The notes under the pieces were generated by a model. That model ran no database searches. It saw only the letters and a program-made list of their open reading frames with translations, and was not told the DNA's origin. A stretch of 64,000 nucleotides of DNA, taken from assembly GCA_949752745.1 (NCBI GenBank), contig OX457026.1:36188723-36252722 (forward strand), given 5' to 3'. The stretch's first letter is position 1. Each line of letters begins with the position of its first letter. This DNA is from Protula sp. h YS-2021 (Eukaryota; Annelida; Polychaeta; Sabellida; Serpulidae). A program made the translations under genes and the position numbers. Shown piece after piece: positions 54,465 to 64,000 of the stretch.

Positions 54465-54865
54465 GCCATCTGATCCAAAACACCCATGGGTGTTCTGGAT
54501 CAATGGAATGTTCTAGAAAAAAGTGATCCAGAACACTCGTTTTCCAACGACTAGTAGACGTAGACATACATCATGTAGACATGTAGTATATATATATTGT
54601 ACTTATCATGTGGTAATTATTTGTTTTCTATGCTAATCTATTTTTGTTTGACACGGGCAACATGTGGTCAACATGTATTAAATATATGGTCACCATATAT
54701 GGTCACTATATGAAATACAACTATATGGGATAACTTATGCTGACAATATATAATAAACATATGATCATTTGTGGTAAATATATGTTCAATATATGCTCAT
54801 TATTTGGTAAATACATGTTTCATCATGTCGTGAATATATGTTTGGCGAAGATTGTGATGCAACGT

Positions 54866-55600
54866 TTTTCAACAGTAGTTCAATTGAACTTCTCGTATCT
54901 CAACCCACTCAGTATTCAATATTTCAGCAAAAAAAAGCTTCGTAGCGTTGAGAAAAAGAAAAATAGAATATCTCCATGAAAAGTATTGTGAGATCATTTC
55001 TTTATGCACTTGATGAGGTTCACTATGTGTCAAATCAAAAGTTACAATGATGTATTTGATCAAATATAAGCAAGGATAGCTCTGCCGAAACCTGCTTTCA
55101 CGCGTGTGACGAATGCACAATATGAATGGATTATTTTTGCCGTTTTGTGTGCTCTCAGCCAGCTCTTTATCTTATCAGGAGAACCGAAGACGCATGTAAA
55201 ACGCGTATAATAGAGATCTCAACTCTACACTCAAGGGAGCGATTATTTATCAAATATATAACCTGACTACTTGAGATAAGGTTTGTCATATAAGTAACCC
55301 GGTCGTCAAGCCGTTGTTACACATACTGAATATTTCACCTTAGTATTACTTGTGAGTACTCGCTTTATCGGAGTTACAGATAGGCTGCTATTGGTACACG
55401 ATACAAAGTTCAATTTGACAGATAAACTCTTCTAATTTCTACCGGAAATTTTATATTGACCTCCTTGAAAATTCGGATGTCTCATTTTTTCACTATTGTA
55501 AAGTTAACACACCGGATATAACGTAGAGAAAAAAAGAAAGAGGAAATGGGCAAGAACTTTTTTGTCTGTTGGCGAATCGGAATAATTGCAGGGAATTTTT
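54866..55600. other. No gene recognised
   Basis: AT-rich sequence without repeats or coding similarity that I can see. Confidence 0.6.
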
Positions 55601-55608
55601 GGCGGTTG

Positions 55609-56045
55609 CTGGGGATGTCAGTGACGGCTAGGGTGATGGCTCAGTGACGGCTAGTATGACGGCTCAGTGACGGCTAGGGTGACTGCTCAGTGACGGCAAG
55701 TATGGCGGCTCAGTGGCGGCTAGGGTGATGGCTCCGTGACGACTAGTATGACAGCTCAGTGACGGTTAGGGTGGCGGCTCAGTGACGGCTAGTAAGACGG
55801 CTCAGTGACGGTTAGGGTAATGGCTCAGTGACGGCGAATAGGACGGCTCAGTGACGGCCAGGGTGTTGGCTCAGTGGCGGCTAGTATGACGACTCAGTGA
55901 CGGCTAGGATTTTTGCTCAGTGCCGGCTAGTATGACAGGTCAGTGATGGCGAGTATGACGGCTCAGTTACGGCTAGGGTGTTGGCTCAGTGACGGTTAGT
56001 ATGCCGGCTCAGTGACGGCTAGGGTGATGGCTCAGTGACGGCTTA
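55609..56045. repeat. 21-22-bp minisatellite with an alternating ~43-bp higher-order unit
   Basis: GGCTCAGTGACGGCTAG is followed alternately by GGTGAT and TATGAC, so two variants alternate through about 20 copies. The unit is GC-rich compared with its surroundings. Confidence 0.93.
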
Positions 56046-56530
56046 TACGATATTACCACGAGAGATGAAATAAAGAATTCAAGTTCTAGTTCAGTTTTTT
56101 ACTGGTAAGGTAGTTAATTATTTTACTCAAGCATTATATGGTGCATTGCCTAGAGAGTTTATAGGTCAAGATCTTTTGTTTTCAGTTAAGCAGTTCCGGA
56201 TAGTTTTGAAGATTGAATTGGAAAGTGATTCTATTTAAACGCTGAGATCGTTAGCTTTTGAAAATCAAGGTCTGAAATCGTGCAGAAACGAGAAACCAAG
56301 TTTGTAATAGCCCAACCATTCCCCCTAGAAAATGGGTGAAGAACTTCCTGGCAAAAAGTCTATTGGCCTTCTAGATTATGAGAAATGGAAAATCCGCGTG
56401 TAGTATCGAAACGATCTCCACAGCAAATCCATGGGACATATCGGCACCTGTGTGAAAATGGGGCCGCATTTACGACCATAATCACAATTTAGAACTACAC
56501 GCCATGTCATCCCCAGGAGGGAGGGGTTAA

Positions 56531-56832
56531 GGGGCTACTTGGTATTATGTTTGTTACCATGCGTGTCACAAAAAAAACGCGGAGAAAGCGGAGTAATTTT
56601 GAGATCAGACGCGGTCCGCGCGGAGAGCCAATTGCGTTAAAGGGGGGGGGGTATTTTTCATTCAATACTCCGCGTTACCCACAAAAAGGGGAGTTCTTTC
56701 AGAGTTATACTCTGCGTTTAGTTAAAAAAGGGTATTATTTCTAGTTTAGCTCTCCGCGTTTAGTGGTGGTTTTTAAAAGTTATGGGTACGCATGGTAACC
56801 ATTTGGTAACTGAGTGCCCCCCCCCCCCCCCC
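56531..56832 (-). mobile_element. G/C-capped MITE, copy A
   Basis: About 300 bp starting GGGGCTACTTGG and ending AACTGAGTGCCCCCC, with TTACCATGCGTG near one end and CGCATGGTAACC near the other. The inner sequence (ACGCGGAGAAAG, GACGCGGTCCGCG, CTCCGCGTT) is shared in inverted orientation with 58,217 and 62,194. Confidence 0.72.
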
Positions 56833-57391
56833 ACCAACTGGGATGTCATTAAACGAAGCAAGTAAATGATTTATCAATACTCTGGATAAACGTACTGTAT
56901 GATATTCAGCTTAATTAATTGCCATAATCACATTTATGGCGTTGACTGCAAGGCTACTACATTAAGTAAATTCACGGCAACCAACTTAGAGGTAGGCATG
57001 TTAGGCGAAGTTCGAGCATGGGATCAAAACCTGTAACGGTTTCTGAGATACACAGATGTTACTTATTTCGAAGCTAAAGGCCATGGTAATGCTGTGAATT
57101 TGGCCCCTTTTTGACTAAATTTATGCGATGCGATCTGAAAAGACGCTGTTTTACTCCTATTAAATATTATTAGGCATACAATTCACACGACCTTCGACTT
57201 AGAAACTCAAGGTCATATGGTATATATTCCTTATTCCTGGTGACAGTCCTCAAAGCAATTTATGCAATATATCTAAACTTTGACTTCCAAAATCAAGGGA
57301 ATGCACAATAGTGTAAAGTAGCTGTATGTGTATACAGTGGTTCCAGAACAGAAATGGAGGCAGTATCTTCTAAGGGTCTTCTACAAGGTCT

Positions 57392-57947
57392 TGGGACATT
57401 GTGTACCTTTGTCATTTTGTACCTTCGCGAAAGACGTTTTGTACCTTTTCTGCCACTTTGTACCTTACCACTTTATACCTGTTCAAAGTCATTTTGAACC
57501 CTCTTAAAGATGAGGAAAATTACAACCAAGAATAATTTTACATGCTTTATTGTCAATTTGCACGCTTCTTTACAATACCTTTTTTTTTTTTGCTGTCGCG
57601 TAATGTGTAACCAGCAAAATAACTTGAGTGCGGAAAAATTAATGTTCAGGCAGGGCATAAACTTTTTAGCTCGGGGATCCCGTGGGACCCTCGTCTCGAA
57701 AACCGGGGGTACTGTGGCAATGCCATGGGGTCCCGAAACAGACACTGGGGTCCCCCTAGACAGACACTGTTTTAACTGAGAATTGCATGTATAAAAAGGT
57801 ATGAAATGGTAAGGTACAAAGTGGCAGAAAAGGTACAAAACGTCTTTCGCGGAGGTACAAAGTGTCCCAAAATCTGAGGAGGTACAAAATGTCCAAAAAG
57901 GTACAAAGTGACGGAGGTACAAAGTGACAAAGGTACAAAATGTCCCA
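57392..57947. mobile_element. Fold-back element 4: inverted arms of GTACCTTT repeats, 10-bp flanking direct repeats
   Basis: The left arm (57392-57480) begins TGGGACATT and carries tandem TTTGTACCTT units. The right arm (~57793-57947) is the reverse complement and ends TGTCCCA, with extra units. Sequence-specific parts match too (CGCGAAAGACGTTTTGTACC). CTTCTACAAG occurs at 57378-57387 and again at 57952-57961, a likely target duplication. The ~300 bp interior holds no recognised gene. Confidence 0.85.
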
Positions 57948-58216
57948 TCCCCTTCTACAAGTTATGCACCTATACATTTACGATTTTTGCCATGTGCCTC
58001 CCCCCCCCCCCCCCCTCGTTTACTTTTCACGTGCACGCAAATGACTGTAGTGCTCTATACAGGTCACACAGATACACAGATCACTGACCATTGGCATCAA
58101 AACTCGAAGCTTAACGTGTAAAGCACCCTTACCTCCATTTTTGTTGGTGCGTTGGTGGTAGATGTGAGCAACAGCAAACGATGTTTGTTCTACCCCTTAG
58201 TCTTGTTTAGACATGC

Positions 58217-58516
58217 TGGGGGGGGGGGGGGCACTCACGTATGAATTGGTTACCATGTATGGTCATGGCTTTTAAAAACGATCCCTAACGCGGAATGCTC
58301 AGTCTGGAATTAAGCCCACCTTTTACCCCCCCCCCCCCCTTCGTGGCAAATACGGAGTACTGAATGAAAACTATCCCCTTTTTAACGAAATTTGTATTCT
58401 GCGCGCGGACTGCGTCTGCCCTCAAAATGACCCCCTTTTTTATCTATGTTTCTTTTTGGACACACACGCGTTAACACATGTGATAGCAAGTGCCTCCCTA
58501 CCCCCCCCCCCCCCTC
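58217..58516 (+). mobile_element. G/C-capped MITE, copy B
   Basis: Begins GGGGGGCACTCACGTATG, followed by GGTTACCATG, and ends ATAGCAAGTGCCTCCC followed by a C-run. The terminal GGGGGCACT and AGTGCC(T)CCC are inverted. CGCGCGGACTGCGTCTG and CAAAATGACCCCC lie inside. Confidence 0.72.
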
Positions 58517-60426
58517 CGGCATTTAGAAAAGTTCTAACATACCTACAGCAGCTTTGGTTGACTGACGTATTGATACATCTCCACAACTGCGAAAAAATAC
58601 GCAACGGATAAAAAGGGGCAAAAAATGTAGAACCGAAAAGAATTGTAATCTAAATTCACTTTAATTAAACAACAGGGAGGGAAGATTTTCTACAAGGGTT
58701 GAATCTTTTTTTACAAGATTCCAGTCTCGCCCAAACATGGTGGTGGTCCTCCCCTGTACCTCCAACACCAATCCCCCTTTCCAAACCGAACCTTTCGTGA
58801 ATGGTTCTAAAACTTATCTAAGCCGTTTATCTGCTGCCATGCGGCTCTCTGACAGGCAACGGCCATCAGCAAACCTCTTTCAAGGCTATAAATACCATAG
58901 GGTTTGGTTTTCTTTCTTTTTTTCAACAGAAAAAGCACACAAGGAAGAGGTGAACAACTGCTGGGGACCATCTGTATGATGGTTAAGACTGAAGCACAAC
59001 CAAGGACCAGTTTTCGCGCCAAAACCCTGCAGACTGCACAGACGGGTGAGATGAAGAAGGGTGCAAGGACACCTGCTAGGGTGGGGGCAGGGCGACGTTT
59101 CAACGCAAATTAGATCTGTGTGGCATCAGACCATGTAGTCGTACGATTTGAGACTTATTCTCTGTTGTGCAATGATTATGTGGATATTTCATTCCAACAG
59201 CGAAACAACTTCTGGTGAGTGAAAAATTTACTGTAATATAGAAATTGTTTTGCAGTCAATGATTCATCTAATACCTGTTTATTGTATAGGTATCTTTATA
59301 GGTATTTTTATTTTTAGACCAAACACGTGACTACATAAGGGTGCTACTTCTTTTGTTAATTTTAAATTTTTTAATTTTTTTTTTTAATTAGTATTATTGT
59401 TTTGTTTTAAGAGTGTAAAAGATAGTAAGAAAAATATCTATCGACTTGTTTCCTTAATCCTGCTCTTTCGGTCTGCTTCACAAAAATATTCTCTCCTAAA
59501 ATTAAGGAGAATTTCGCCAATTAAACAAAATATTATACAATCCACAGTCAGATATGCGTCTTATATTAATATAGACCGGCTTTTCCAATGGACATGAATT
59601 TTTCCTTGTCAATTAGCTTTTGAAATATGTTACAGCCGGCGCGGCGATCCTAGGGGAATATGGTCAAGCTTATTATTGAGAATGAAATGACCGCACCTGT
59701 GAACTCCCCTTTAAACACCCCCTAACTTCGAGTACATGTACTTTGAAACCATTAAGCACCCCTTTTTAAACTTCGTAAAGAAAATTGCGGGTATTACAGC
59801 AACCAGTATGGTAAGCATCTTCCAAAGCAGCCATGCCAATTTTCCGGCTTCCGTAGGTTTTAGCCCAGGCAGCTGGGTTCATTCGATCACATCTGTGCGT
59901 TTGAATCTGGGTATACATTGCCACTTCAGCTGGTAATATTATCAAAAATTGTTGTTGGCTATTTCTTATATAAATTTTATAGCTCTCTTGCTTATCTTCG
60001 TTGTCAGAATGTCAGAAGCTGGTATTTACTAGGAAATATTGGAGTTCGCAAACAAACATGGTCACGTCCACAGTTCTCTCTATGGTCTACGCCTGCGTTC
60101 AGCATACCGCCGTCCGAATTATCTGCCCAAGAGCGGATATGCACGCGGAGTCACTCACAATGTGTATCAGTACTTTGTTTGTCGTTGCAGTTGGTTCTGT
60201 TCGAAGCTGACTAGCATCCGACATCTTTTCGGCATTTATTTTTAAGGGCCGTCGTATCTACATATCTACATTTTGGCGATTAGATGCGACAATCTTTACT
60301 TGGAGGACAACTTCCTGTAAAGCAAAAAAAAAAATATCGCTAATGGTCAATAATACAAGTTTATTATGTGGAACGACTGAAAATATGTCTTTAACCAGAT
60401 AGATTATACCATTGCAAGTGGGTGTC
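58517..60426. other. No gene recognised
   Basis: Less AT-rich patches at 58,940-59,110 (after a TTTTCAACAG acceptor-like site) and 60,010-60,215 have short open frames without recognisable domains. Confidence 0.5.
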
Positions 60427-60457
60427 ATTTCGCTACGTGTAGCGAAATTCGGTCTAG
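60427..60457 (+). mobile_element. Helitron-type 3' terminus, second copy
   Basis: The hairpin ATTTCGCTACGTGTAGCGAAAT is a better palindrome than that at 34,207. It is followed by TCGGT and CTAG-T. The sequence after the hairpin is the same as at 34,229-34,240. Confidence 0.65.
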
Positions 60458-61227
60458 TTTGTATCGAAATTAAGCCAAAATTCGAGTGGAATCTGATTTG
60501 TCCCCGTTATCGCACTCTCCTTTAGTTTAAAGATTTCTCAGTTTTGATAGTGGGCAATTCATGTTGATTTTGATAGTTTCTTTTGCCCATAGAGTAGTAT
60601 GATAAAAGTTTGTTTTAGGAAAGTTGTAACATTAAAAATATTGGTCCCAGCTAAAAGATAAAAAGGTGAAGCTAACTTTTGTATTTACAGAAAATCTGCA
60701 GAAAAAATTGACAGCCAAAAAAAAAAAAAAGAAAAGAAATGAAGTGGGACAAAATGAGGTGCTGACACCGAGTGTTCATGATGCATGAAAGCAAACCCAT
60801 CTGCGATAATTGTTTGGCCCATGCTTGCAACCTTTTAACCCTTGGGCATTTTATTGTCTATCTCTTGACACCAAATCTCTATTTTTTTTATTCAAGCTCA
60901 GTGAAACGCTTTTCAGATTCTCTTTCACACTATTAGAAAACATTGCATTTCTTATTAGAGGGGTTGCGATGGTGACGGAAACCAAATAGAAACACAAAGG
61001 AGAAGCAAGCCACTTTCACCCCACAGACAAATAACGGGCACACGTCACTATTAAGCCTGCACAACAAAGGAATGGTAATGCTGTCAAGTTTTTAAACTCA
61101 GAATTGAGTGAATCAGAATTTTAAAAATTAAACGAGTTTGAATGAGAGGGGTCTTTTTTGGGGAAGCTGTAATTTTGTATTATATTTTTTATGTCATTGT
61201 GGAGAGAGAGAGAGAGAGAAAGAGAGG

Positions 61228-61279
<52 letters not shown>

Positions 61280-62193
61280 GAGGGGTGGGAGAGTCAGCAA
61301 ACGCTTCTGGAAAATTGACCTTTAAATTCGAGCTCAGCCAAAAAACCGTGTTCTTATAACGTTGTTTTATAAATGAGAGATGTGATTGATAAAAAGTAAA
61401 CATAACATTTCATTAAATTTAGAGTTTAAAACATGCAGTGATTTTAATGGCTGGTCGTCACGGTGAATTTGAACAGATGCCTTTTTAAAAAGAATTGTTC
61501 TGTCAGGCCAGCAAGGTCCCAATGATTGAAAATGGTTTTCAAATTGTATTTGGATGTTCGGGTGCCGTAATATTTGAAATGGCTGGATCTTCATCCCATC
61601 CGGGCTGGTATGTGTTTACCATGTGCAGGAAATGTATTTTCAAATAGCCTTGCTTTCAAACCCCTTCGGCTAGGTAATAAACAGAAAGAAACAAAAATTG
61701 GGAATGCACTCGATGACACGGCCAGCCCCGCCCTCTGGAGTTAGCGACGACTGGTAATGCCACACCTCAGCACTTATTTATATTCTTTGCCATTAATGAC
61801 TATTAGTTTCCAGCAGGTTGTGCCTTGTGCATGTCTGCGGGTGTGAGAAAACAGATTGCACTTGTCCCGGCCTGCTGGGCTCTAATTCATTCAGCCTGAC
61901 CTCAACCAACCCGCCCCCTTCCCCTCCCCTCCCCCCCCCCCGCATCCTCCCACCCCAAATGCCACCCTGGAAAGAAGAAAATATTGCTGATGACTCATAG
62001 CGACTGAACGAACATGTAAACGTTGCAAGTGAACCTGGGATTCGTTACTCGAAGTAATATTTCTCAGACTTTTCGCTGGCAGAAGACAATTATGACTGCG
62101 TCCATTCTTGCCCGATATTGCTTTATAAGATAGTTGATTGCCAAACGTGCCAAGGACAACCAGATTTATGAGCATTTGGCGAACTTGTGTCCT
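60458..62193. other. No gene recognised; GA microsatellite at 61,201-61,276
   Basis: The only clear structure is the (GA)n tract. A C-rich stretch lies at 61,910-61,945. Confidence 0.6.
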
Positions 62194-62455
62194 GGGGAGG
62201 GGGGGCACTCACGGACCGACTGGTTACCATGAGTGTCCGTGGCTTTTTAACACGATTGCTAGACGCGGAGACCTGATTTTTCCAAAAAAAAAATATCGCC
62301 TTTTTAACCAAACGCGGAGAAAAAATGCTTAAATAACCCCTCTTTTGTGGGAAACGCGGAGTACTTAATGAAAATTGGCCCTCCGTGCAGACCGCGTCTG
62401 GGCTCAAAATGACCCCCTTTCTCCGCATTAACACATTTCATAGTAAGTGGCCCCC
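62194..62455 (+). mobile_element. G/C-capped MITE, copy C
   Basis: Begins GGGGAGGGGGGGCACTCACG and ends ATAGTAAGTGGCCCCC. It shares GGTTACCATGAGTG, ACGCGGAG, GACCGCGTCTGGGCTC and AAAATGACCCCC with copy B. Confidence 0.75.
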
Positions 62456-62859
62456 GAGACATGTGTTTGCGTCGTTGCACCAAATGAACCTTCAAAAAGC
62501 GTGTACAGTTTTAACCCTGCCGCATTATGACGTCATTCGCTCACCAGACTCACGTGCATACTTGATTAGGTACCGGTACTTCTAAGACATGAGTTAAAAC
62601 GAAGCCTTGTGAGTACTTTGTCTGAACCACTCAGTTAAACCTCTTTGCTGTGTGGTTGGGCAAGACCAGCTTACTCTACCTGGTGAAATCCAGTACACTC
62701 ACAAATATACTAATCATTCCCACTTGTAAACGTCGTTTGCAACCGGGTATAAGTTTGTAGTTTTTCTGGAAGTTTCGGCCATTTTTTTTTTTAATTCGTT
62801 TTTTTTTCTCTTCTCTTTTTTCCGCATGGATGGTCTCCAAAAAACTCAAAGATCAGTAT

Positions 62860-63731
62860 CAAAATAAGGTCAAAATATTTTTCACAACGCCTATTAATCA
62901 CGAAAAGTGACCATAAAACGTGCTCAAATCCCAGTTAAAACATATAAAACGTACCCAGTAGGTGGTAACCTTCCATCCTGAATCTTGACTTTGAGGATCA
63001 AGGTCAAAGGTCACATGACCTAATGTGCCGTTAACGATAGCCCGACCAATCTCCAAAGCGGGTACAGATAGAACGATTTGGAGCTCATTTTCGAGTCTTT
63101 GGGCCTGAACAACGTTCCATAAGAGGTACCTAGGTGACCTTGACCAAGGTCAAAAACTGGAAGTTGACTATTATCTCGAAAACGGTTAGAAATAGAGCGA
63201 TTCTGGGCTCATTTTCCAACCTTTGGGCCTAAACAGCATTACATAAGAGGTACCTCGGTGACATTGACTTTCTCGGTCACGGTTAAGGTCAAAAACCGGG
63301 GTTGACCATTGCCTTGAAAACGGAAAATATAGAGCGATTTTGAGCTCATTTTCTAACCTTTGGGCCTAAACAACGTTACATAAGAAGTATTTCGGTGACC
63401 TTGACCTTCTGGTTACGGTCAAGGTCAAAAACTGGAAGTTGACTATTATCTCGAAAATGGTTAGTGATAGAGCGATTTTGAGCTCATTTTCGACCGTTAA
63501 GCCTAAACAACATTTCATAAGAGGTACCTCGTTGAACTTGACCTTCTCGGTCACGGTTAAGGTCAAAAACCGGAAGCTGACTACTATCTCGAAAACGGTT
63601 AGCGTTAGAGCGATTTTGAGCTCATTTTCGATCCTTTGAGCCTTCACATAGTTACATAAGCGGTACCTCGATGACCTTGACCTTCTCGGTTACGGTTAAG
63701 GTCAAAAAGTGGTCATTATCTCGAAAACGGT

Positions 63732-63765
<34 letters not shown>

Positions 63766-64000
63766 AACTGTGTGCTCATTTTCGACCCTTAAGCCTAAAC
63801 AACGTTACAAAAGAGTCACCTGGATGACCTTGACCTTCTCGGTCACGGTCAGGGCCAAAAACCCGACGATGACTATTATCTCGAAAAATATTAGAGATAA
63901 AGCTATTTTGGGGTCATTTTGAAAAACCTTTGGGATAAAGCGACGCTAAAGAAGGGATAGTGCGGGACTTTGAGCTTCTTGGTCATAATTTAATACAAAT
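62860..64000. repeat. ~137-bp AGGTCA satellite running off the right end
   Basis: Each unit holds GTGACCTTGACCTTCTCGG, TTAAGGTCAAAAACCGG, TTATCTCGAAAACGGTTAG and GATTTTGAGCTCATTTTCG. GACCTTGACCTTCT recurs at about 63,397, 63,534 and 63,673, then 63,836 where a (GA)n insertion lengthens the unit. At least seven units are visible. Frames through it (for example 63,647-63,366) are repeat artefacts. Confidence 0.9.

Larger units (their letters stand above)
53061..54861. mobile_element. Large inverted-repeat element with tRNA-like cargo
   Basis: Outer inverted ends: ATCTTCGCCAAACATATGTT at 53,071 and its near complement at about 54,833-54,852. Inner inverted repeat of ~75 bp: GTTGGAAAACGAGTGTTCTG at 53,272 and the complement ending at 54,548, continuing through GATCACTTTTT and ATTGATCCAGAACA. 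Between outer and inner parts both arms are degenerate ACATATG-type repeats. The interior holds three tRNA-like sequences, a ~36-bp minisatellite and a CRE/TATA cluster. No transposase frame is seen. CATATG-rich sequence continues to the left (52,610-52,740). Confidence 0.75.

Noticed and set aside
60001..60245. Short frames with arginine- and proline-rich sequence as a possible ribosomal-protein pseudogene
   Set aside because: No motif could be matched with confidence.
61138..61403. Glu-Arg and Leu-Ser repeat frames
   Set aside because: They are produced by the (GA)n microsatellite.
63366..63922. Open frames near the right edge
   Set aside because: They repeat with the ~137-bp satellite unit and occur on both strands.

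Overview
The window is nuclear DNA from a multicellular animal. Both recognisable genes are split by GT-AG introns. Most of the sequence is AT-rich non-coding DNA full of microsatellites, minisatellites, satellites and small DNA transposons. A mitochondrial creatine kinase, a secreted discoidin/C-type lectin/PAN protein, Helitron ends, GGACGGACAGAC-type repeats and AGGTCA-rich arrays together suggest a marine invertebrate. I lean towards a lophotrochozoan such as an annelid, but this is a weak inference and the species cannot be read from the sequence.

Layout. (1) 1-4.25 kb: a repeat block with a duplicated ~160 bp segment, a 51-bp minisatellite and a ~147-bp satellite. (2) 4.26-25.4 kb, minus strand: one large gene, or two tandem genes, reconstructed here from 22 exons. 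It encodes a signal peptide followed by F5/8C - galactose-binding-like - CTLD - PAN, then F5/8C - F5/8C - galactose-binding-like - CTLD - PAN. Nearly all domain borders are phase-1 introns, so it reads as a duplicated, exon-shuffled cassette. (3) 25.4-37.6 kb: no gene found; a TA-flanked pogo-like MITE, AACGTTG-rich repeats, AGGTCA-rich repeats, a Helitron 3' end and a ~180-bp tandem array. (4) 37.7-45.8 kb, plus strand: a complete mitochondrial creatine kinase gene, 417 aa in nine coding exons plus a 5' UTR exon, with an NRF-1-type palindrome just upstream. Its introns hold a 68-bp array copied from the end of its own coding exon, a Helitron, a pogo-like remnant and a TA tract touching a splice donor. 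(5) 46-64 kb: no intact gene found; a dead Tc1 transposase, four fold-back elements with long inverted arms (48.9-58 kb), three tRNA-Met-like sequences, a CRE/TATA promoter-like cluster, a family of short G/C-capped MITEs and an AGGTCA satellite running off the right edge.

The two genes show no functional link. The lectin-type protein is secreted and probably recognises glycans or cell surfaces. The kinase supplies phosphocreatine from the mitochondrial intermembrane space. The most unusual material is the cluster of four fold-back elements, the self-derived exon array in the kinase gene, and the duplicated four-domain lectin cassette.
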